A stretch of 64,000 nt of DNA from Evernia prunastri (Eukaryota > Ascomycota > Lecanoromycetes > Lecanorales > Parmeliaceae), in contig NKYR01000006.1 in NCBI GenBank assembly GCA_003184365.1, forward strand, positions 372,001 through 436,000. The letters run 5' to 3'. The notes beneath the pieces are model-generated. The model was given only the letters and a program-made list of their open reading frames with translations, was not told where the DNA came from and ran no database searches. The first letter of the stretch is position 1. Each line of letters opens with the position of its first letter. This document shows, piece by piece, positions 57,241-64,000 of the stretch. A program made the position numbers and the translations under genes.

Positions 57241-58471
57241 GATCCACTCAAGTCTTGAACCTACATGTCAGCTAACCTTTTTACTTTCAGCGGACTGAAC
57301 CGGTTTCTCTCAAAAGCTTTGCAGGTTGCATTTGAAATCGAGCGTCGGAGAGAAGGAGGCGGTGTCCTCGTAGAATAGAATATGATAATATTTGTTGAAC
57401 GAAGACTACCATTAAGCGCACTGAGGAGTAAGAGTAGCTACAGTAGATTACATGAAAATAGTTTGGAGTGTGCCAAGCCCACTAGTCCTCTGGTAGGGCT
57501 GACTGCCACTAAGGTACGGTATGTATGTATGTATTTCACCGTGCAGTCAGCCCTACCACCCGTAGCATTTTCATTTAGGAATGGAAAGGGTGCCAGAAGG
57601 TGGAAATTCACCCGTGGCTTGGGCAAAGCCTTCATGTCCTGGGAGAGGCGAAATTTGTCTTTGCTGTCTAAGCTATCAGGCAGTGATATGGCAATGATAT
57701 AGCGCTTGATGTTTCCTCACGCTATCACCTGTCATCTGATGGGCTTTGAGACATCGTATGGGTGTCTAGTTGTAGGGTTGAAGGCTCTTGTGAGAGAGAG
57801 AGAGAGTCCAGCTTACTGGTGTCTTGTAAAGGGTTCGGCTCCTTTTTGTCTCTCATGTATCTTCTTTGATTTGTTTTGCATGGTTATTAAGGAACATGAT
57901 ATGGAAGCTTAAAAGATTCTCGAAATGGAATGGCTGATATACTCCACATTGATATAAATGGAAATGCTCTCGCTGGAGTTCTGAGTGAGGACGGCTGATT
58001 TGCAGGAAGGAGATTCGACAGCGCTGGGAGAGTACGTGAGTATTTTACCTTGGGAAAAATATCTTTCGAGTACATAATCTATCTCATTTTGCCTGATGCC
58101 TATCTCATATGCATGTGCACAGTACATAAACTATTCTTGCGGCTAGGCTTTCGTCCTTCCGGTCGCTAGGGTGTTACATATTCTTCTCGATGGAATGACT
58201 CGAAGGCGCTTTGAGTAGAGCTGATCGGACTCCCTCCGCTAGCCAGTCTTTAGGGCAGCTTATGGCCACCTCGTAGTGCTCTTGAGATGTTATCAATAGA
58301 ATTCGTCGATAGCTAGGCTTATACTCCTCTATGGCTTCTAGTTGCTACTGATGCAAAGACATGACGCCGAAGTGCAAGTAGGATGCTCAGAAGGCTATGC
58401 AATGAACATGAAGGAAAAAGCACAAGCCATTCAAACGACTGCTTGAAGAGTGCTTATGTTGCAGGCGCAAG
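57241..58471. other. Intergenic region with one hairpin
   Basis: No gene is seen apart from the hairpin at 57491-57558 and a short AG repeat near 57795. Confidence 0.5.
57491..57558. repeat. Hairpin/inverted repeat upstream of the kinase-TPR gene
   Basis: TGGTAGGGCTGACTGC at 57491-57506 is perfectly inverted at 57543-57558, with a 36-nt loop that includes a short GTAT repeat. It resembles a miniature inverted-repeat element. It lies about 250 bp upstream of the start codon at 57240, so it could affect that promoter. Confidence 0.7.
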
Positions 58472-59637
58472 CTACCGTGGCTCCCCGTTGATGGAAGGCG
58501 AGTCCCGAGGAATGTGAGCCAGTGTCTTCCGCCTCAGTTGCCCATCCTGCGAGCCCACGGCTACCAGGACGTCTGCTTCAGGCTTCGAAAAGTACCGAAT
58601 TGGCCCCTCGACCCACTCGTCGGCCAGACCACCAATGATCTCCTTGATCGTAGCATCTGGGATTGGATGCATAGGGAATGTCCAGTCCAGCATACCTCCG
58701 AAACGTTTGGGAAGGTTTTCCGGCGCAATGAACTCCGTCAATGTTTTCGTAGCTTCAGATGCGGGCAGAACGAAAATCTTCTTTGTGGTCGCGGGATCGA
58801 ACCACCTGGTGATGAGACCCCAGATGGTAGGGAAGAAATAGGGCGCTCCGACCACGAAGATTTTCTCCACGGTCTCAGGGTAGTGTGCTGTAGCCATGCT
58901 GCTTGCGGTCTGTAGAAGGGATCGCAGATTCCAAAACTTGCGCAGCCCAACATGGGAAAGATCGACGATGTTTACGGATTTGTTGACGACGATGCCATCA
59001 TGGTGCACCCTCTTGCAAAGAGGTTGCGTGAAATTTGTCACATATTCTGCCGGCAGGAAGATACTCGACAGTCCGGGATCTTCTTTGGCGATTTGAGCAA
59101 GATCTTCGGGGCGAATCTCAGATAGCACGTAGACCATAAGTGGAAAACCGATTTTGTCTCGACGGCCTGTCCATTGGGGTTGCTTGGTGACACCTGTAAG
59201 TACGTAGTCTGACCGAATTTTTTTTTGAGAGACAAAACCACTTACCACTCGGTTCATACGCTCGAATTTCTGTATCTCCGTGTTATCATATGTGCGCACG
59301 AGGGCGACTCTCCTGCGCCAGGCTGCTGAGGCGCTATACTGTTTGTATGCGGCCTGTGGATCGTATGAGCGTGCAACAAGAAACCGTCTGTATGATAAGT
59401 AAGATGTCTTGGACACGAGTCGAAGTTTAGAACAATATACAGTAGGTCATTATCGTCATTGCGTCCCTCGGCAGGATATCCTTCGATCTCACTCGCAGGC
59501 CAGTAGAGCTTGTCCTTCTCACATAAAGCTTTCAGCTTGGCAAAAGCCATGGCTTGGTGTTCATTGGTAACGAGAGGTCCAGATACAAGGGTAGGTTTCT
59601 CTGGACCACTCGGGCTTGGTGAGGCTTCGACAGCCAT
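58472..59637 (-). CDS. Sec14-like CRAL-TRIO lipid-transfer protein
   Basis: Binds and exchanges phospholipids in a hydrophobic pocket. Exons are 59637-59441, 59387-59246 and 59182-58472 (349 aa). Intron 2 (59245-59183, 63 nt) is a multiple of three and stop-free; its acceptor (ACCAAG) is chosen because it keeps phase and gives RVQPQWTGRRDKIGFPL, but the site is less certain. The CRAL-TRIO N-terminal segment has LLRFLVARSYDPQAAYKQY; the lipid-binding core has VNIVDLSHVGLRKF, HYPETVEKIFVVGAPYFFP and LPKRFGGML. The ATG at 59637 follows an open but unlikely upstream frame. The tail after GGLADEWVEGPI looks variable. Confidence 0.87.
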
Positions 59638-60424
59638 GAGTCCAATTGCTATGTCGTACCCCCAAACTACCAATCTATTGCCCTTGACGATTTCGTTACT
59701 CGATATTTTAATATCGTCGGAGGATATAGATCGGTAATTGATCAAATCTGAGAAGGTCAAAGTCCTGAACGCCAAGACCACCGTGCCAAGGAATCCTCCA
59801 CCCCACCCGCACTTCAGCACGAATCTGTAAAGTATTGCGACAGAACACTCATGTATGGCTCCTGCAATACTCGTCGGTTTCGCACATGAAGATTCCTTAC
59901 TCAGGAAACAGAGCTTTTGTTTCGGTTCTGGGTACAGTCCTCTACTAGTGCGTCGAACCTGCGGATATCGTCTGACAATCTATGTAAGAGATACACCGTC
60001 ATTAATGGCAGGTACCTGGTATATCTTTCCTACGAGTATCTGCCAAGACAGCCGGATCGGTCTTAGTCATACAGATTGCGGCTTGTGCGTATATGTGAAA
60101 GGCTTTAGCGAGGTACTAACCCTCGTTTCCATCCCCTTTACTGTATATCTTCGAGTAGGGTCTCGGGGTTTTAAGACGTGACCAGGCGGAACATGAGTGT
60201 CTTACAACCTAATACAGTCGGAATGCGTGGAGTAACCCTACATTGAAATAGATATATGGTTGCGAGAGATCCTATGAACGATAGATTAAATGATCGTAGA
60301 GCTTCCTCAAAGCATGACCTTAAAACAAAACAAAAAAGACAACCGGCTGGCAGGGCAACTGCTCGAAAAGATCGGGAAGCAAACGCTGGCAATCCCTAGC
60401 TCTACAAGATTTTGATATCCTCTC
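59638..60424. other. Intergenic region upstream of the Sec14-like gene
   Basis: About 790 bp. Nothing is supported. Confidence 0.5.
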
Positions 60425-61445
60425 CTACACGTTCTGAGCGCCGGCTTGTTCCTCGTCGGAAGTGACCTCAACATGAATATCCTTCTGCACATGTAGATTT
60501 ACCCCCTGAGGTCTTTCCGCTTGAGACGTGAACCCGATTTCCGTCCGAACCCTTCTCCAATCCTTCATTGCGAACGATCGAATTAATTCCATCCCTCTCA
60601 GCGCGTTGTGCAGACAGTGAGTGCAATATTTGACCCGCTCGCATGACAATAGCAATGCTTCCAGACTTCAAGAAAGATCTTTTGTCTAGCTGGCCGCTAT
60701 TTCTTCTAATTGAGTGGTGAGCCTTGTTGAATACTGGTTTCAATACGGGAGGGCAGGCGTTGATGATGCCGAGGACCGATTCGAAATATGCTAGGACCCA
60801 GTACACGTTTTCCTTCCTTCCCAGTCTTTTGTGCGATGCCGTAAGAATGTCACTCTCTGGTGAAGGCTTCTAGTCGAAAATCAGTCACTGCGCAAGTTCT
60901 GAGATAGCATGGCAATCAACAGCAAGATTGCAGTAGGTAAAGATATCGTGTGGGTCAGAGAGGGAACAGAGCTTACAAGGTATCCTGGCCAAACATTCTA
61001 CTCAGTATCATCTTCTTGCTAATTGACATCTGCAAACGCCAAAGTGAAGGGATTGGCAGAATTTACGACCCCAACGTCCAACAATAGGTTGCAAATCAGG
61101 ACCGGGACATTAAGCAATCCTTCACGGTCGAAGGATGAGGGGCAAAGATGGTCCGGAGGGCATCCAACGCCGTAAACATCTAGAAGATGGCCGGGCATCA
61201 TAGCAACGAAGGAGACGGTGTTGACGATCAAAACGCTGTAGCAAGTAACGCGGAACCATCGCATGGGGAAGATACGGACGTAGAGGAAGATCGTCGAGGA
61301 GACGGACGAGGGTCATTGCACCCAGCCAGAGCGGGAATTGTGTGACACCAAGATGTGTTGGATTGGTCTCACTTCGTGGTATCATGGCCATGAAGACTTG
61401 CAATGTAATCGGACATGTTGTCATCCTCCTGATCATACAGATCAA
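60425..61445 (-). pseudogene. Decayed PTH11-like/fungal rhodopsin-domain receptor
   Basis: Minus-strand blocks in family order are spread over different frames. IFLYVRIFPMRWFRVTCYS (about 61300-61240) matches the third-helix region. ILPIPSLWRLQMS (about 61060-61010) matches the intracellular-loop motif. WVLAYFESVLGIINACPPVL and KPVFNK (about 60800-60730) match the last helix and C-terminal start. Between them TGA and TAA stops interrupt the frame, and no clean N-terminus is found. It could be a gene with introns I fail to see, but the stops inside a helix favour decay. Its neighbour at 62887 is of the same family. Confidence 0.6.
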
Positions 61446-62886
61446 CTACAAAGTTTCAACGAACCTTTGTTGCTCTGATACTGTCGTTGTACAGCAGTAG
61501 GGACTACCATAGTATATTATGTTATTAGTCAATGTGCATGCGTAGATTTTGTTAGCGGGCTAAAGTTTGAGGTATGAGAGCTTGTTCACAAACCCCAGTA
61601 TCATAAGATAGTCGCTTAGCTCGAAATAACTTTTCTATATCCTCCTTGCCCAGAACCTCAGAGCGATCACCACGATTGCGTTGATCGAGAGAGCTAATAT
61701 AAAGTTATAAGTTATCATAATGAAATTTTGGAAGCATTAATCAGCTCGACAGATATGTCACTAGATCGCGAGAATACAGGCGAAGAGCTCGTCCGTGAGG
61801 GACGGGGGAGTGTAATATATCTCCAGACGGGAGGGGCCACCGTTCCTTAACACCAGGGTAGCGCTGATGGGAGCAAATGTTTTGCTATACTACTAATACC
61901 GTAAGTAGCAGCTGATAACGCGTCATGTGTCTTGGTCGTATCAGCGTCTGATGGCACCCGGCTAAGGCTCTTTACTTGATCTGATATAACCTTGCGCGTT
62001 GATTTGGTTGCTTCGCCTTTTCAGAAGAATGCACTTCGCCTTTTCTCTGTCCTATGTATCAATATGTTCCACTTTCTCGAAAGGATCTCGAAAGCCTACG
62101 GAACAAAGTCTGGGTTAGGACTAGATAGGCTCGCTGAACGCGGAGCCCGTGACTCTGCAAAATACCGGTATGCAGGGGCGACGATAAGGCGCGTAGGGAG
62201 GCGGAGCAGATTTGTAATGGACAACGCGCAATGGGCTCCTTTGGTGTTTCTTGATAAAATCTCAGAGCCTCGTCTTGCTCCGAGTCCCTGTCGTTAGTAA
62301 CTCCGTGTAAACAGTACCATTCGACTCACGGGAGACCTGTGCTGGTGTTCGTTAGTCTTCGACAGAAGACGAATGATTCCACGGCCAACGACGGTACCGC
62401 AAGCGAATTGAAACAGCATCTGGAAGTTGCCACTATGCAAGTTTGAGCATGATAGTAGCCTTCGACGAGGCTGCACTGCGCCCCCACCTCCAATTTCACA
62501 CCGATCTTTTCCCTTAGCATTGATACTGCGGACAGCTGATCTCTGGCATCGCCCAAGACTGCCACATCTGACTACTTGGCGTAGTGAGTTTCCGTTTGAG
62601 ACAACAGATACATGCACATCAATTTCTTCGGCATATGCAGCCTACCAAATGCGGACACCACTTCAGTAGCGTACACTGCAATCCAAGCCTCCCCAAATCC
62701 TTTAGAGCACTCCACTCGGCTCGACACCACTTCAACACTGTAATCATAGACTGGTAGGACCGTACCCTTTGAGCAACCGTCCTGATAAGATATTTAATAT
62801 ATTGAGAGTCGCCGACTCTCGCTGGGACGTGTACATCACGTCTCAAAGGATCATATAAAACAGATTGAAGACTTGATCGAAAGGTT
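61446..62886. other. Intergenic region between two PTH11-like loci
   Basis: About 1.4 kb. A minus-strand frame at about 62326-62565 looks mildly protein-like but has a stop just upstream and no known domain. No gene is called. Confidence 0.45.
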
Positions 62887-64000
62887 TCAGGGGTTGAAGG
62901 GTAGTTCCTTTACTCCAGAGGGTTCATCATCCCAGCCGTCGACAACCGTTTGCTCTTGCCCCTTCGACTGATGATTAGCCACGGGCTTGAGAACGACGCT
63001 TTCCTCGAGAGTTCGCGGCCCAGCACCCTCTTCCCAGATCTCTTTCCCCATTGATTCCGCATCAGAATCGCCGCAATGTCGAATATCGTGGGATTCGAGA
63101 GAGGCTTTGTCGCGTGTATGGACACGAGGAACCGTGACTCCTCCAAAAGGGGATAAGCCTCGGTTAGATGCGTGCAAGAGCTCGGTGTTACTGGTTGAGG
63201 CCCTGTGTCTGAATCTGCGGACGAACGGACCCATACTAGCTTGCCAAAAAGCACCCGGCATTTTGTCTTTGAAGAAGGACGCGAATGCTGGCGTGGAGCT
63301 AACAATTATTGCGACGCAACTTTCGCAAGTACTAGGCAAGCATAAGTTATCTAACTCGTACACGGACCATGAGATTGACTCACAAGCAGAGATAGACAAT
63401 TGCTGATGCAAAGAACAAATCATGGGTAGTAATGAGTTCTACCAGATGGATCACCCCTACTATTGCCGCGATGATCCCCCTGAGACCAAGTCAGATATGA
63501 CAACAAATACCGTTAAAGTGAAGCACTTACAAGATCGCAGTCCCGAAGACCCCAAGGATCCAAAGCCGCTTTTTCTGCGATATCTGTAGTCCAAGAATGA
63601 CCGGGATTGGGAGAAGAAACATGTACAAATTCAAGACGACTGACAACACGCCTTGAACTATGGAGTATATTGCGACTATTCGGTAATCTCTGTCGACAAT
63701 GTGCGAATTCCATTCGCGCCCAATCACTGGCGCGGAGCAGTATATTTGAATTGGAACACCGGTCCAGTAAAGCAAAGATGTCCAAAGGAGTCCGAACCAG
63801 GCGCCGTATCTCGTTTTCTCATCAATACCGAAAAGGCGCAGATAGATCAGAAATATAGCACTCTTGGCAAAAAATAGTGTAGGCCCGACAAGCAAGATAC
63901 CGGCGAAGCTATCCTGTTCTGTCTGAGTCATCTTTCTCAATCTGCGTTGCGAAATAATATACTTTGAGGTAGTACTCATCGAACCAGGCCGGTGGGATGT
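62887..64000 (-). CDS. PTH11-like integral membrane protein with fungal rhodopsin domain (5' partial)
   Basis: PTH11-type proteins are seven-helix receptors for host or surface cues in some fungi. The gene runs off the right edge. Exons readable are 64000-63963 (WFDEYYLK), 63922-63531 and 63479 downwards; intron 63962-63923 is only 40 nt. Membrane helices are clear: AGILLVGPTLFFAKSAIFLI, GAWFGLLWTSLLYWTGVPI, VAIYSIVQGVLSVVLNLYMF and GIIAAIVGVIHLVELI. The C-terminal block AIIVSSTPAFASFFKDKM precedes a long hydrophilic tail ending at 62887. Between about 63400 and 63330 the frame changes, and I could not find a convincing intron, so a short intron or a frameshift remains possible. Confidence 0.72.

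Noticed and set aside
62294..62846. Overlapping minus-strand frames between the PTH11-like loci
   Set aside because: They look mildly protein-like but no single frame stays open, no family is recognised, and there is no start.

Overview
This window is nuclear DNA of a filamentous ascomycete (Pezizomycotina). The evidence is many short GT-AG introns (about 40-90 nt), ascomycete-type orthologues, a Tad-like LINE, a very A+T-rich block of the kind left by repeat-induced point mutation (RIP), and typical lineage-specific families (NACHT-ankyrin NLR, kinase-TPR, PTH11-like receptor). I do not assign a genus. Exon structures come from reading splice sites by eye. For most genes the summed exon lengths divide by three and restore family motifs, which is the main support.

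Region 1 (1-14.7 kb) is mostly housekeeping: SUV3 (cut at the left edge), the splicing helicase PRP22, a G-patch protein, an Env9-like short-chain dehydrogenase, an Ecm4-type glutathionyl-hydroquinone reductase and a secreted aspartic protease. A 729-bp hAT-like non-autonomous element with an 8-bp target duplication sits at the 5' end of the G-patch gene.

Region 2 (17-31 kb) holds a divergent pair of histidine/acid-rich proteins that share a motif. Next comes POL32, divergent from RAD18 across a ~310-bp promoter containing a perfect MluI cell-cycle box. CHM7 (ESCRT-III) and TRS85 (TRAPPIII) follow. POL32 (polymerase delta subunit) and RAD18 (PCNA ubiquitin ligase) both act on PCNA, so shared S-phase control would make sense.

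Region 3 (31-36 kb) is repeat sequence: about 1.9 kb of A+T-rich DNA with a long degenerate inverted repeat, then unmutated fragments of two LINE copies in inverted arrangement. Each junction is marked by a single N.

Region 4 (36-64 kb) is accessory: a zinc alcohol dehydrogenase and a GH28 pectinase, a decayed gene of unknown function, a NACHT-ankyrin NLR with a one-base frameshift, a deleted MFS transporter, a kinase-TPR fusion with a one-base frameshift, a Sec14-like protein, a decayed PTH11-like receptor and a second PTH11-like receptor cut by the right edge. NLR, kinase-TPR and PTH11-like genes are families linked to self/non-self or environmental sensing in fungi. Their clustering with decay next to a RIP block suggests a fast-turnover region. 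I found no rRNA, tRNA or CRISPR.
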